A stretch of DNA of 64,000 nucleotides, taken from Aggregatibacter actinomycetemcomitans. GTDB lineage: Bacteria; Pseudomonadota; Gammaproteobacteria; Enterobacterales; Pasteurellaceae. The stretch spans positions 65,514 to 129,513 of the forward strand of contig JACAWG010000073.1 of NCBI GenBank assembly GCA_017160915.1, in the 5' to 3' direction. Below the pieces are notes generated by a model that did no database searches, was not told the origin of the DNA, and was given only the letters and a program-made list of their open reading frames with translations. Of this stretch, positions 41,444-51,074 are shown piece by piece. The first letter of the stretch is position 1. Each line of letters begins with the position of its first letter. The translations under genes and the position numbers were made by a program.

Positions 41444-42271
41444 TTAAAACGTATTGCATTGCGCCGGATCCGCCGTATTCACGCCGCGTTTGAACCATTG
41501 CAAACGTTGCGCCGATGTGCCGTGGGTAAAGCTGTCCGGTACTACATAGCCTTGGCTACGTTTTTGCAAACGATCATCGCCCACGGATTCCGCCGCGTTG
41601 AACGCCTTTTCAATATCGCCGCTTTCAAACAACCCTTTTCGGATTGCCTGACCAGCCCACACGCCCGCATAACAATCCGCCTGTAATTCCAGCTTCACGG
41701 AAAGCTGATTAGCTTCCGTGCGGGAGGTTTGTCGTTGCAGGCGATGAACCTGCGATAAAGTGCCGGACAGATTTTGCACATGATGCCCCACTTCATGGGC
41801 AATCACATAGGCAAACGCCGCTTCGCCCGCCGCGCCGAGCTTATTTTTCATGTCGTTATAAAAAGATAAATCGAGATACACCCGTTGATCATTAGGGCAA
41901 TAAAACGGCCCCATTGCCGATTGACCGGAGCCGCAAGCGGTCGGTGTCACGCCGTTATACAACACCATTGTCGGTTCGATATATCGTTTATTGTGTTTGG
42001 CAAAATACGCATTCCAAACATCTTCCGTATCGCCCAGCACCACTTTGGAAAGCCCCGCCAGTTCTTGTTCCTGCTGCGATTGCAAAGGTGTGGTTTGGGT
42101 TGCGCCCACATCAACGTCGCCGACCAAACCCGATAAATCCACGCCATAATAAGCGCCCACTAAAATAATGATTAACCCGAGAATGCCGGTGGGTCTGCCG
42201 CCGCCGAAACCGCCGCCCGATGACCGTCTGTCTTCCACGTTTGAACTTTCTCTACGCCCTTGCCAACGCAT
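41444..42271 (-). CDS. ypfJ: YpfJ-family neutral zinc metallopeptidase
   Basis: A 275-residue protein: Gly-rich N-terminal 'SSGGGFGGGRPTG', one membrane segment ('ILGLIIILVGAYYGV'), then the peptidase domain with 'AYVIAHEVGHHVQNL' (HExxH zinc site) and the family blocks 'GSGQSAMGPFYCPNDQRVYLDLSF' around it. Type II membrane topology with the active site outside. Physiological substrate unknown. The 238-bp gap upstream of the DUF4189 gene holds only an uptake word and a short repetitive stretch. Confidence 0.9.
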   Translation of the reverse strand: MRWQGRRESSNVEDRRSSGGGFGGGRPTGILGLIIILVGAYYGVDLSGLVGDVDVGATQTTPLQSQQEQELAGLSKVVLGDTEDVWNAYFAKHNKRYIEPTMVLYNGVTPTACGSGQSAMGPFYCPNDQRVYLDLSFYNDMKNKLGAAGEAAFAYVIAHEVGHHVQNLSGTLSQVHRLQRQTSRTEANQLSVKLELQADCYAGVWAGQAIRKGLFESGDIEKAFNAAESVGDDRLQKRSQGYVVPDSFTHGTSAQRLQWFKRGVNTADPAQCNTF

Positions 42272-42411
42272 AATGCTTCCTATTGATTAAGTGAAATTTG
42301 CGCCATTCTAATCCATAACCTTTTTCCCGCCTACTGTTTTATGTCTAGACTTATGTGATTGAATTGGTTATGTTGTGGCTTCCGTTCATTCATCAATAAG
42401 GAGAGAAAAAA

Positions 42412-42855
42412 ATGGGTTTATTTGATTTTGTCGGCGACATCGGTAAAAAAATCTTCAGCAAAGAGGAAGAGGCTTCCGCCGCCGTGACCAAACACATTAA
42501 CGAGGACAATCCCGGCGTTGCCGATGTGGAAGTGAAAGTGGAAAACGGCGTGGCGAAAATCGCCGGTGTCGCAAGTTCCGCCACCGCGCTGGAAAAAGCC
42601 GTGTTAATGGCGGGCAATATTGTCGGTATCAGCGAAGTCAATATCGATGAAGTCACTGTGCAAAACGGTGAAAAGGTTGCCGGCGACGATGAATTTTATG
42701 TGATTCAAAAAGGCGATACCCTTTGGAAAATCGCCGAAAAACATTACGGCAACGGCAGCAAATACACCGCCATCGTAGCCGCCAATAAAGAAGTGATTAA
42801 AGACGCGGATAAAATCTTCCCGGGGCAAAAAATTCGTTTGCCGAAAGGGTTGTAG
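42412..42855 (+). CDS. kbp: Kbp (YgaU)-like BON plus LysM protein
   Basis: A 147-residue cytoplasmic protein: 'MGLFDFVGDIGKKIF' start, BON domain (~25-90) and LysM domain (~98-145, 'FYVIQKGDTLWKIAEKHYGNG'). In E. coli the homologue Kbp/YgaU binds K+. No signal peptide. Preceded by AAGGAGAG, a strong ribosome site. Followed by an inverted uptake-word terminator. Confidence 0.9.
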   Translation: MGLFDFVGDIGKKIFSKEEEASAAVTKHINEDNPGVADVEVKVENGVAKIAGVASSATALEKAVLMAGNIVGISEVNIDEVTVQNGEKVAGDDEFYVIQKGDTLWKIAEKHYGNGSKYTAIVAANKEVIKDADKIFPGQKIRLPKGL

Positions 42856-42880
42856 GCTCGGCTTAAAAAACGTTTTGAAA

Positions 42881-42923
42881 AACGACCGCACTTTTGGGCT
42901 AAAGATCAAAGTGCGGTTGATTT
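42881..42923. terminator. terminator made of an inverted uptake-word pair
   Basis: aacgaccgcacttttg and caaagtgcggttgattt around ~10 bases, between two convergent genes. Confidence 0.8.
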
Positions 42924-42959
42924 TTGCAGTGAATTTGATTCCACATCATGTTATGGCGG

Positions 42960-44195
42960 TCAGCAAATTTCCGCCTGTTCCAATACCACTTTTTGTAAAA
43001 CTTTCACGCCTGCTTCAACATCCTCCCATGTGGTAAATTCCAACGGATTATGGCTAATGCCTAAATGAGAAGGGACGAAAATCATCCCGGTCGGACAAAG
43101 GGTTGCCATGTGCATGGCATCGTGTCCTGCGCCGCTTGGCATGATTTCATAGGAATAGCCGAGTGATGCCGCCGCAGTTTCAATGCGCGTGACCATGTCT
43201 TGTGGAAGCACGATCGGGCTGTCTTTGGAGATCAGTTGGAATTCAATGGATAATCCGCGTTTCTTCGCCACTGTTTCGATTTCCTGTTGTAATGCGTGCA
43301 ACACCGAATCCCGTGCTTCCGTATGCGTGCCGCGAATATCCACGAGCAATTCGCAATATCCCGGCACCACATTCATGACACCCGGTTTGGCGGTGAGATT
43401 GCCTACGGTGGCAACGGTGGAATGCCCTGCATTTATGGCGGCTTGTTCAATGGCAAGAGAAAGTTCGGCGCCGCCCAATAAGGCATCGTGCCGATAATGC
43501 ATGGCGGTGGCACCGGAGTGATCCGCCTGCCCTTGTATTTTTACGATGCCCCGAATCGGCGCGGCAATGCCGGTGACTACACCGATGGTTTTATTTTCAT
43601 TTTCCAGGCGCGGACCTTGTTCAATGTGCAGTTCAAAGAAACATTTGAATTCATCGGCATGGCGTTTGGCTTGATTCACCAGATTAAAATCCATCCCGAT
43701 TTCCGCCATCGCCTCTGCCAATCCTTTCCCTTGTTTATCGCGCAATTGGCTTAATTTTTCTTGCGTCACAAGCCCGCACATGACTTTACTGCCCAAGGTG
43801 GCAAAGTTAAATCGGCTGGATTCTTCACACGTAAAAATAATCAATTCAAGGGGATAGCGTGTTTGAATGCCTTGTTCGCATAATTGCAAGAGGATTTCTA
43901 ACCCGGCAATGGAACCGAGCGGCCCATCAAATTTGCCTGCATTCACCACGGTATCAATATGTGAACCAAACGCCACCGCCGGCAAATGATCGTCTTTTCC
44001 CGCTTTGCGAATAAAAAGGTTGCCGATAGGATCGCGTCGGACGGATAAATCATGGTGGCGGCATAATTCAACGATGAGCGCATGGGCTTTTTCATCTTCG
44101 CTTGTGAAAGCTAAGCGGGTAAGTTCACCGGAAACGGATGAAATAGAAGCTAATTTTTCGATTATGTGTTGTACACGCTGAAGATTAATAGACAT
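42960..44195 (-). CDS. M20-family Zn-dependent amidase/hydantoinase-carbamoylase
   Basis: A 411-residue metallohydrolase of the N-carbamoyl-L-amino-acid hydrolase/allantoate amidohydrolase branch. 'VAFGSHIDTVVNAGKFDG' holds the first metal ligands, 'FTCEESSRFNFATLGSKVM' the bridging Glu pair, and 'PSGAGHDAMHMA' the later His. Likely cytoplasmic dimer that hydrolyses an N-substituted amino acid; exact substrate not decidable. It is divergent from pepE-dcuC-abgA with 132 bp in between, and may work with them in use of amino-acid derivatives. Confidence 0.85.
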   Translation of the reverse strand: MSINLQRVQHIIEKLASISSVSGELTRLAFTSEDEKAHALIVELCRHHDLSVRRDPIGNLFIRKAGKDDHLPAVAFGSHIDTVVNAGKFDGPLGSIAGLEILLQLCEQGIQTRYPLELIIFTCEESSRFNFATLGSKVMCGLVTQEKLSQLRDKQGKGLAEAMAEIGMDFNLVNQAKRHADEFKCFFELHIEQGPRLENENKTIGVVTGIAAPIRGIVKIQGQADHSGATAMHYRHDALLGGAELSLAIEQAAINAGHSTVATVGNLTAKPGVMNVVPGYCELLVDIRGTHTEARDSVLHALQQEIETVAKKRGLSIEFQLISKDSPIVLPQDMVTRIETAAASLGYSYEIMPSGAGHDAMHMATLCPTGMIFVPSHLGISHNPLEFTTWEDVEAGVKVLQKVVLEQAEIC

Positions 44196-44221
44196 GATTT
44201 TCTCCTTTCATGATTGATTTT

Positions 44222-44235
44222 TTGACTTTCATCAA
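44222..44235. promoter_or_regulatory. candidate FNR site between the M20 hydrolase and pepE
   Basis: TTGAC-TTTC-ATCAA matches the FNR consensus at 9 of 10. A possible -10 (CATAAT, 44286-44291) for the pepE-dcuC direction follows ~55 bases later. An anaerobic switch suits DcuC. Confidence 0.5.
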
Positions 44236-44327
44236 GCGAAAAGAATTTTTCTTTGGAAGCCTGTTTTTCTTTTATCGTTTCTAGGCATAATAGCAACATT
44301 GCTTAAACATTACTCAAAAGGGGTAGA

Positions 44328-45035
44328 ATGATGAAAAATATGTTACTGCTCAGTAGTTCAAAATACAAGGCAACGGGCTATTTAGAACACACCGTGCCGT
44401 GGTTGCAACAATTCCTGGCGGATTATCGTGGCAAGAAAATTGCCTTTGTGCCTTATGCCGGTGTGCGTCGGACTTTTGATGAATACGAACAAACGGTGCA
44501 AACGGCATTATCCGCCTTAGAAATGGACATCGTCTCCGTTCATCACGGCAAACCACATCGTGATGTTATCGAACAGGCGGACGTAATCGCTATTGGCGGC
44601 GGCAATACGTTCTGTCTGTTGAAACAGCTTTATGAACATCATCTCATTGAAGCGATTCGTGAAAAAGTGAATGCCGGCACGCCGTATTTTGGCTGGAGTG
44701 CCGGGGCGAATGTGGCGGGCGCATCCATTATGACGACGAACGATATGCCGATTACTTATCCGCCAACCTTTGAAGCGTTGCAATTATTCCCGCATCAACT
44801 CAATCCGCACTTTATCTCCGGCAAAATGCAAGGTCACAATGGCGAAAGCCGTGAAGAGCGTTTGAGCGAATTTTTACTGGTAAATCCGACCGCACTTGTG
44901 TATGCGTTGCCGGAGGGAACGGCGTTGCATATTCAAGGTGAAATGGCGACGGTGCTTGGCGAAAATCCGGCGCTATGTTTTAGTAAAGACATGAAATGCG
45001 ATACTTTTGAAATTGGTACAACGTTTTCTTATTAA
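44328..45035 (+). CDS. pepE: PepE: alpha-aspartyl dipeptidase (peptidase E, S51)
   Basis: A 235-residue peptidase S51. '[20 protein letters not shown]' and the nucleophile '[10 protein letters not shown]' (Ser) are intact, and '[25 protein letters not shown]' holds the catalytic His region. It splits dipeptides with N-terminal aspartate, releasing Asp. Cytoplasmic. AAGGGG lies upstream of the ATG at 44328. Followed after 17 bp by dcuC, a transporter that exchanges C4-dicarboxylates: Asp released can feed fumarate/succinate metabolism. Confidence 0.92.
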   Translation: MMKNMLLLSSSKYKATGYLEHTVPWLQQFLADYRGKKIAFVPYAGVRRTFDEYEQTVQTALSALEMDIVSVHHGKPHRDVIEQADVIAIGGGNTFCLLKQLYEHHLIEAIREKVNAGTPYFGWSAGANVAGASIMTTNDMPITYPPTFEALQLFPHQLNPHFISGKMQGHNGESREERLSEFLLVNPTALVYALPEGTALHIQGEMATVLGENPALCFSKDMKCDTFEIGTTFSY

Positions 45036-45052
45036 CAAAAAAGGAACATTCT

Positions 45053-46348
45053 ATGGAATTATTTAAGTCCATTGTTGCAATCATTGGCATTCTTGCCACT
45101 ATCTATTTTTTAATTAAAAAAGCGGAAACCCGCACCGTGTTAATCGGTATCGGTTTATTGATGTCTGTTGTGACGTTAAATCCCATGGGCGCGTTGGATG
45201 CCTTTGCCAAAAGCATGACATCCGGCGGGTTAATTATGGCGATTTGTTCCAGCATGGGTTTTGCTTATGTGATGAAATATACCCAATGTGATACCCATTT
45301 GGTGCATTTACTCACCAAACCCTTAAGCGGACTTAAATTCTTTTTAATCCCCATTGCGACCATTATTACCTTCTTCATTAATATTGCGATTCCTTCTGCG
45401 GCAGGTTGTGCGGCAGCGGTGGGGGCGACATTGATTCCCGTCTTAAAAAGTGCCGGTGTGCGCCCTGCCACCGCCGGTGCGGCAATTTTAGCCGGGACGT
45501 TCGGTTCCATGATGAGCCCCGGATCTTCCCATTCCGCCATGATCAGCGAAATGTCAGGCTTAACCATTACGCAAGTGAACCTTTCCCATGCGCCTTATAA
45601 CATGATTGCAGGCGCCATTGGTGCGGTCGTGCTCACCATTTTGGCTTTAGTGTTTAAAGACTACGGCGAAGAACACCGCAAAGCCTACCTTGCCGAACAA
45701 AAAGAAAGTGAAACGAAAGCCGTGCAAGGGGTGAATGTGCTTTACGCCCTTGCGCCGTTATTGCCTTTGGTGATCTTAGTGATTGGCGGCACATCGTTAC
45801 AACAAGTGCCGGGGCTTGAATGGACAAAAATGGGCGTGCCGCAAGCCATGTTAATCGGGGCGATTTACGGCATTATTGTGACCCGCATTTCACCGGTGAA
45901 AATCACCGAAGAATTTTTTAACGGCATGGGCAACTCTTACGCCAATGTGCTGGGGATTATCATTGCCGCCAGTGTATTTGTGGCGGGGTTAAAATCCACC
46001 GGCGCCGTAGATGCGGCGATTGCATTCTTGAAAGAATCCAATGAATTTGTCCGCTGGGGCGCCACCATTGGTCCATTCTTAATGGGCTTGATTACCGGCT
46101 CCGGTGATGCCGCGGCAATTGCCTTTAACAGCGCGGTGACACCACACGCCGTTGAGTTGGGTTATACACATGTGAATCTGGGGATGGCAGCAGCGATCGC
46201 CGGTGCGATCGGTCGTACCGCCTCACCGATTGCCGGTGTGACCATCGTGTGCGCGGGGCTTGCGATGGTCAGCCCTGTCGAAATGGTGAAACGCACGGCG
46301 CCGGGCATGGTGCTTGCCGTGTTATTTTTGGCGTTATTTATGTTGTAA
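45053..46348 (+). CDS. dcuC: DcuC family C4-dicarboxylate transporter
   Basis: A 431-residue polytopic protein of the DcuC family: 'MTSGGLIMAICSSMGFAYVM', 'FGSMMSPGSSHSAMISEMSG' and the C-terminal 'AAAIAGAIGRTASPIAGVTIV'. DcuC of E. coli exports succinate and exchanges fumarate anaerobically. The strong AAGGAAC site precedes the ATG. It is the middle gene of pepE-dcuC-abgA-like; the uptake-word hairpin after it probably reduces, not abolishes, read-through. Confidence 0.88.
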   Translation: MELFKSIVAIIGILATIYFLIKKAETRTVLIGIGLLMSVVTLNPMGALDAFAKSMTSGGLIMAICSSMGFAYVMKYTQCDTHLVHLLTKPLSGLKFFLIPIATIITFFINIAIPSAAGCAAAVGATLIPVLKSAGVRPATAGAAILAGTFGSMMSPGSSHSAMISEMSGLTITQVNLSHAPYNMIAGAIGAVVLTILALVFKDYGEEHRKAYLAEQKESETKAVQGVNVLYALAPLLPLVILVIGGTSLQQVPGLEWTKMGVPQAMLIGAIYGIIVTRISPVKITEEFFNGMGNSYANVLGIIIAASVFVAGLKSTGAVDAAIAFLKESNEFVRWGATIGPFLMGLITGSGDAAAIAFNSAVTPHAVELGYTHVNLGMAAAIAGAIGRTASPIAGVTIVCAGLAMVSPVEMVKRTAPGMVLAVLFLALFML

Positions 46349-46360
46349 AAACACCTTAAA

Positions 46361-46406
46361 TTTTCACCGCACTTTTTTATATCAGCGATAAAGTGCGGTC
46401 GATTTT
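46361..46406. terminator. inverted uptake-word hairpin between dcuC and the amidohydrolase gene
   Basis: caccgcacttttttat / ataaagtgcggtc with a short loop. It could terminate or attenuate the transcript. Confidence 0.7.
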
Positions 46407-46430
46407 CACCGTATTTTTAAGGAGAAAAAA

Positions 46431-47699
46431 ATGAAATTAGATTTACCTCAACTCATCAACTGGCGTCGTGAATTTCATCGTTTCCCTGAAACCGGTTGGA
46501 GCGAATTTTGGACCACCTCGCGCATTGCCGATTATCTGGAAAGTTTTGGTTGTTTTGATATTTTAATGGGCAACCAAATCATTAATCCCGATTTTGTGCG
46601 TGGGCGCAAACAGGCGGTGGTCGATAAAGGCTTAGAAAAAGCCAAATCCTACGGCGCAAATGAAAAATGGTTGAATAAAATGGAGGGCTACACCGGTTGC
46701 GTTGCCGTGTTTGATTCCGGTAAACCCGGCAAAACCGTCGCATTGCGTTTTGATATTGACTGCGTGAATGTCACCGAAACCCGCTCGCCGGATCACATTC
46801 CAAACAAAGAGGGCTTTGCCTCCATCAATGAGGGCTTTATGCACGCTTGCGGGCATGATTCACATATCACCATCGGCTTGGGCACCGCTTTATGGATTGC
46901 GCAAAATAAAGAAAAACTCACCGGCAAAGTGAAAATTGTCTTTCAACCGGCGGAAGAAGGCGTGCGTGGCGCGGCTGCCATTGCGGCAAGCGGCGTGATT
47001 GATGATGCCGATTATTTTGCCGGCTCTCATATTAGTTTTTGCGCCAATTCCGGCACGGTAATTGCGAATCCGAGAAACTTCCTTTCCACCACCAAGATTG
47101 ATATTCGCTATCATGGCAAACCGGCACACGCCGGTGCGGCGCCGCATTTAGGGCGTAATGCTTTATTAGCCGCCGCTCATGGGGTAACGCAACTTCACGG
47201 CATTGCCCGCCATGGCGCAGGCATGACCCGCATTAACGTGGGTGTGTTAAAAGCCGGAGAAGGCAGAAATGTGATTCCAACTGAAGCCGAATTGCAGTTA
47301 GAAGTCCGCGGGGAAAATAAAGCGATTAATGAATACATGACCGAGCAAGTGATGCAAATCGCCAAAGGCATTGCCATCAGTTTTGATGTGGGCTATGAAA
47401 CAGAAATCGTGGGCGAAGCGGTGGATATGAATAACGATCCGGAGTTGGTGCAATTGATCGAGGACATCGCATTACAACAACCGCAGGTTCAACAGGTGTC
47501 GGATTATGCGTTCAACGCCAGTGAAGATGCTACGGTTTTAGGGCGTCGCGTACAAGATCACGGCGGCAAAGCCATTTACTTTATCTTGGGTGCGGATCGC
47601 ACTGCCGGTCATCACGAAGCCGAATTTGATTTTGATGAAAATCAATTGCTGACCGGGGTGAATATTTATAGTGAATTGTTGAAGCGGTTATTGGGATAA
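46431..47699 (+). CDS. M20-family amidohydrolase, AbgA-like
   Basis: A 422-residue M20/M28-superfamily amidohydrolase. 'HACGHDSHITIGLGTALW' and 'FQPAEEGVRGAAAIAA' give the di-metal site, 'GADRTAGHHEAEFDFDE' the C-terminal ligand. Length and the insertion 'GNQIINPDFVRGRKQAVV' resemble AbgA (p-aminobenzoyl-glutamate hydrolase subunit A); no abgB-like partner is next to it, so the substrate may be another aminoacyl amide. Excellent ribosome site (AAGGAG). Unit partner of pepE and dcuC. Confidence 0.85.
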   Translation: MKLDLPQLINWRREFHRFPETGWSEFWTTSRIADYLESFGCFDILMGNQIINPDFVRGRKQAVVDKGLEKAKSYGANEKWLNKMEGYTGCVAVFDSGKPGKTVALRFDIDCVNVTETRSPDHIPNKEGFASINEGFMHACGHDSHITIGLGTALWIAQNKEKLTGKVKIVFQPAEEGVRGAAAIAASGVIDDADYFAGSHISFCANSGTVIANPRNFLSTTKIDIRYHGKPAHAGAAPHLGRNALLAAAHGVTQLHGIARHGAGMTRINVGVLKAGEGRNVIPTEAELQLEVRGENKAINEYMTEQVMQIAKGIAISFDVGYETEIVGEAVDMNNDPELVQLIEDIALQQPQVQQVSDYAFNASEDATVLGRRVQDHGGKAIYFILGADRTAGHHEAEFDFDENQLLTGVNIYSELLKRLLG

Positions 47700-47740
47700 T
47701 TTGCTGTTCTCGCCATTCGCTTGTGTTTAAAAAACGCCTT

Positions 47741-47789
47741 AAAAAATAACCGCACTTTAAATTTGAAACTAAAGTGCGGTTATTTTTTT
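47741..47789. terminator. terminator made of an inverted uptake-word pair
   Basis: aaaaaataaccgcacttta / taaagtgcggttatttttt, loop ~10 bases; serves the convergent genes on both sides. Confidence 0.85.
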
Positions 47790-47808
47790 CGGTATTTTTC
47801 AGATGGCG

Positions 47809-48405
47809 CTACTTTTTAAACTTGCTCCACATTTTATCTTCCTGCCCACGCCAGAGACGTTGGATATTTTCGTGATGGCGATAGATCAGCAGACAGCAAA
47901 CCAAGGCGACGGGAAAGGTGAATTCGGGTTTGAACCACCACACGTAAAGCGGCACCAGTAATGCGGTGACGACGGCGCTGAGGGAGGAATAGCCGCTGAT
48001 GAGAAACACAACAAGCCAGGTGCCGAGTGTCGAAAATAAGACACCCCAAGCGATAGGCGCGATGGCACCGAAAGCGGTGGCGACGCCTTTGCCGCCTTTA
48101 AATTTAAAGAAAATCGGGAAAATATGCCCTAAACACGCTCCTAACGCCACCATGCCCAATTCAAATTGTGTTAACCCCAAGTAATAGCCCAACCACACCG
48201 GCAGCATGCCTTTTAAGATGTCGCAAATAAGCACCGCCAAAGCAATCCAACGCCCGCCGATACGTAACACATTGGTGGCGCCGGGATTATGGGAACCGGA
48301 GGTTCTGGGGTCCGGCAAGCCGGTGATTCGGCATAATAAAATCGCACTGGAAACGGAGCCGAGCAAGTAGCTCAATAGCATATAAAAAAGGGCGAAAAGG
48401 CTCAT
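47809..48405 (-). CDS. plsY: PlsY: acyl-phosphate glycerol-3-phosphate acyltransferase
   Basis: A 198-residue membrane protein with about five segments. '[15 protein letters not shown]' and '[14 protein letters not shown]' are the two active-site loops of PlsY. It acylates glycerol-3-phosphate with acyl phosphate as the first step of phospholipid synthesis. Divergent from folB (96 bp), an arrangement conserved in gammaproteobacteria. Confidence 0.94.
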   Translation of the reverse strand: MSLFALFYMLLSYLLGSVSSAILLCRITGLPDPRTSGSHNPGATNVLRIGGRWIALAVLICDILKGMLPVWLGYYLGLTQFELGMVALGACLGHIFPIFFKFKGGKGVATAFGAIAPIAWGVLFSTLGTWLVVFLISGYSSLSAVVTALLVPLYVWWFKPEFTFPVALVCCLLIYRHHENIQRLWRGQEDKMWSKFKK

Positions 48406-48501
48406 TGGACTTCCTATGACTGGAGAAAAAGAGTTCGTCTATTGTACCCAAAGTTGGTAGTATAAGCCCACAAAAATTTTAGGAATAACAATAGGAACAC
48501 C

Positions 48502-48855
48502 ATGCAAGATCTGATTTTTATCGAAGGTTTAACGGTATTTGCGCAAATCGGCATTTATGACTGGGAACAACAAATTAAACAAAAACTCATTTTTGATGTC
48601 GAAATGGCGTGGGATAGTCGTCAGGCGGCAGCCGCCGATGACGTTCAATTTGCATTAAATTATGCGGACGTCAGCCAATTCATTATTGATTATGTGCAAT
48701 CCAAACCGTTTTGGTTAATTGAGCGGGTTGCCAATGAAGTGGCGGAACAATTACAACAACAATTTAAAATTTCGTGGCTTCGCCTCAAATTAAGTAAACC
48801 GAAAGCCGTCGCGCAAGCGGAAAACGTCGGTATTATTATTGAGCGTGGTCGCTAA
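48502..48855 (+). CDS. folB: FolB: dihydroneopterin aldolase
   Basis: A 117-residue enzyme of folate synthesis: '[24 protein letters not shown]' start (Glu/Tyr substrate-binding region) and '[21 protein letters not shown]' end are family-typical. Converts dihydroneopterin to hydroxymethyl-dihydropterin and glycolaldehyde; acts as a cytoplasmic octamer. Followed after 20 bp by mltF. Confidence 0.93.
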   Translation: MQDLIFIEGLTVFAQIGIYDWEQQIKQKLIFDVEMAWDSRQAAAADDVQFALNYADVSQFIIDYVQSKPFWLIERVANEVAEQLQQQFKISWLRLKLSKPKAVAQAENVGIIIERGR

Positions 48856-48875
48856 AAATCAGAGAAAAAGACAAT

Positions 48876-50306
48876 TTGAAAGGTTTATTTTTACGCATTA
48901 TTGCGGGCTTGTGCCTGTTGTTATGGGCAATTGATATGGTGTTTCCGTGGCAGCAAATTATGCATTCGGAAGAAAATGCTTATCATGCCATTCAAGATCG
49001 CGGCAAACTGGTGGTGGGGACGATTAATAATCCGATTTCTTATTTCATCAATGCCGAAGGCGAATCCGGCTTGGAGTACGAATTAAGCAAAGCCTTCGCT
49101 GATTATTTGGGTGTGGAACTTGAAATGCAGCCGATGAATAACACGGATGATCTTTTTTCCGCGTTAAACGATCATCAAATTGATATTGCTGCCGCCAATT
49201 TATTTTATCACCCGACCAAAGCCGAGCATTTTCAGCTTGGTCCGTCCTATTATTCCGCTTCCTGGCAAATCGCTTATCGTAAAGGAAAAAATCGCCCGCG
49301 TTCGTTAGCGCAAATCAACGGCAGCCTTGTGGTTCCCGACAGTTCCGAATTGCAGCAAATTTTAAAAGAAGCACAACTGAAGAATCCGAATTTAAGCTGG
49401 ACGGTGGACGGTAAATTAACGCAGGAAGAATTGTTGCTTCAGGTAGCGGAAGGGAAAATTGATTACACCATCGCCAATTCTTTAGATATTTCCGCCACCC
49501 AGCAAATTAAGCCGCAAATTGCCGTGGCTTTCGATTTAACCGATGAAATGAGCGTGCATTGGTATTTGCCGAACAATTCTTCAAGCGAGTTACAATCAGC
49601 ATTGCTGGATTTCATGAACAGCTCTATTGATTCGGGCTTAATCGCCAATATTGAAGAAAAATATTTTAATCATTTCCGTCAGTTTGATTATGTGGACATC
49701 AAATCCTATTTGAATTCCATCGAAACGATTCTCCCGAAATTTGAACCGCTCTTTACCAAACACAAAGGCGATTTGGATTGGCGTTTATTGGCGGCTATCG
49801 CGTATCAGGAATCCCACTGGAACCCGGATGCCACATCGCCTACCGGCGTGCGCGGCATGATGATGTTGACCAAAGACACCGCAGAACGCATGAAGATCAG
49901 CGACAGAACCGACCCGGAACAAAGCATTAAAGCCGGCTCCGAATACTTACATTGGCTGATCGAACAGATTCCCGACAGCATTAACAGCGAAGATCGTATT
50001 TGGTTCGCCCTTGCCGCTTACAATATGGGATTAGGGCATTTATTGGATGCGCGCCGTTTAACCAAAAATTTAGGCGGCAACCCGGATAATTGGCTGGATG
50101 TTAAAAATAACTTGCCTTTGTTGGCAGAAAAGCGATATTACCGTAATCTGAAATACGGTTATGCCCGTGGCTATGAAGCATTTCAGTATGTGGAAAATAT
50201 TCGACGCTATATGAACAGCATCATGAATTATTATCGTATTCAGGAAAATCAAAACGATAAAGCCGCGGAATCCACCGCAGGACAAGCGGAAGCACAAAAT
50301 AAATAA
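48876..50306 (+). CDS. mltF: MltF: membrane-bound lytic murein transglycosylase F
   Basis: A 476-residue lipid-facing periplasmic enzyme: signal anchor ('[19 protein letters not shown]'), solute-binding-protein-like domain (~40-265), then a lytic transglycosylase domain ('[26 protein letters not shown]', catalytic Glu in QESHW). Cleaves peptidoglycan glycan strands. Start: TTG at 48876 preceded by AGAGAAA; this gives the family start 'MKGLFLRII', so a TTG start is likely. C-terminal ~20 residues are low-complexity. A 48-codon ORF follows 10 bp later. Confidence 0.9.
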   Translation: MKGLFLRIIAGLCLLLWAIDMVFPWQQIMHSEENAYHAIQDRGKLVVGTINNPISYFINAEGESGLEYELSKAFADYLGVELEMQPMNNTDDLFSALNDHQIDIAAANLFYHPTKAEHFQLGPSYYSASWQIAYRKGKNRPRSLAQINGSLVVPDSSELQQILKEAQLKNPNLSWTVDGKLTQEELLLQVAEGKIDYTIANSLDISATQQIKPQIAVAFDLTDEMSVHWYLPNNSSSELQSALLDFMNSSIDSGLIANIEEKYFNHFRQFDYVDIKSYLNSIETILPKFEPLFTKHKGDLDWRLLAAIAYQESHWNPDATSPTGVRGMMMLTKDTAERMKISDRTDPEQSIKAGSEYLHWLIEQIPDSINSEDRIWFALAAYNMGLGHLLDARRLTKNLGGNPDNWLDVKNNLPLLAEKRYYRNLKYGYARGYEAFQYVENIRRYMNSIMNYYRIQENQNDKAAESTAGQAEAQNK

Positions 50307-50316
50307 GGAGAAAATC

Positions 50317-50463
50317 ATGCTTAAAAGACGTTTTTTAAAACCGGCTAAAAAGAAATTTTTTCACCAACAACAAGCCCGTTCTTTGCGCCTGAAACATTTA
50401 AAGCAACGTAAAGCCAAGCTGTTCGCCCGACACGCCTTACAATTCGTCGTGCAGGATATATAA
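50317..50463 (+). CDS. small very basic protein of 48 residues, unknown
   Basis: A 48-codon frame starting 10 bp after the mltF stop with a strong AAGGAG 6 bases before its ATG, and ending just before a terminator. It starts 'MLKRRFLKPAKKKFFHQQQA' and ends 'LQFVVQDI'; 15 of 48 residues are Lys or Arg and three are His, so it is highly basic and may bind RNA or DNA. Too short for typical gene finders. The intact ribosome site, stop and terminator suggest a real product of the mltF transcript. I know no named homologue. Confidence 0.6.
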   Translation: MLKRRFLKPAKKKFFHQQQARSLRLKHLKQRKAKLFARHALQFVVQDI

Positions 50464-50467
50464 ACAA

Positions 50468-50502
50468 AAAATGGTGCAGTTTTTAAGCTGCACCATTTTT
50501 TA
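50468..50502 (+). terminator. terminator after the mltF transcript
   Basis: Stem aatggtgcag / ctgcaccatt with a ~7-base loop and six T, 5 bases after the small ORF. Confidence 0.88.
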
Positions 50503-50510
50503 TAGTTGAA

Positions 50511-51050
50511 TTAATTGAATAAACGTCTTCTTCCCCGATTATCAAGACGTTTAAACTGGCTAATCAGCACTAACACAAAAACAATCAAATACACGGCAAA
50601 CATCACTACAATCCACTGCGCCATGGAAAGCCCCAACCACGACCAAACCACATCACTGCAAGAACCGGTGGGTTGGAACAATGCCGGAAACCATTTATCC
50701 AGCGGCAGGGTTTGCGGAAACTCCGGCAAATAGGAGCATTGATTCCAAGGTGCCGGATGCAATTGATAATCCACGTGCTTAAGGGAAATTAATAACCCTT
50801 TCACGGTGCTGAAAAATGCGATAAGCAATGCCAATAAACGGAAAATCAAAAAGCGCGGTGCAATTAATCCGACAATGCCCGCAAAGGCGATACCGAATAA
50901 GGCAACCCGTTCATAAATACACATGACGCAAGGTTGCAATTCCATGCCATATTGGAAATAAAGTGCCGCGCCTTCTAACGCCAATGCCGAAATCACCAAC
51001 AACAACCAACCGGTACGTTGCACGGAAAGTGTTTTGAAAAATTTTAGCAT
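50511..51050 (-). CDS. dsbB: DsbB: disulfide bond formation protein B
   Basis: A 179-residue four-segment membrane protein. The first redox pair is 'CVMC' (before 'IYERVALFGIAFAG') and the second pair lies in the loop 'QCSYLPEF...PTGSCSDV'. It re-oxidises DsbA and passes electrons to quinones. Located 24 bp after nhaB on the same strand, a known pairing in Haemophilus relatives. Confidence 0.93.
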   Translation of the reverse strand: MLKFFKTLSVQRTGWLLLVISALALEGAALYFQYGMELQPCVMCIYERVALFGIAFAGIVGLIAPRFLIFRLLALLIAFFSTVKGLLISLKHVDYQLHPAPWNQCSYLPEFPQTLPLDKWFPALFQPTGSCSDVVWSWLGLSMAQWIVVMFAVYLIVFVLVLISQFKRLDNRGRRRLFN

Positions 51051-51074
51051 TGCGTTCTTCCTCCTAAAAAAATG

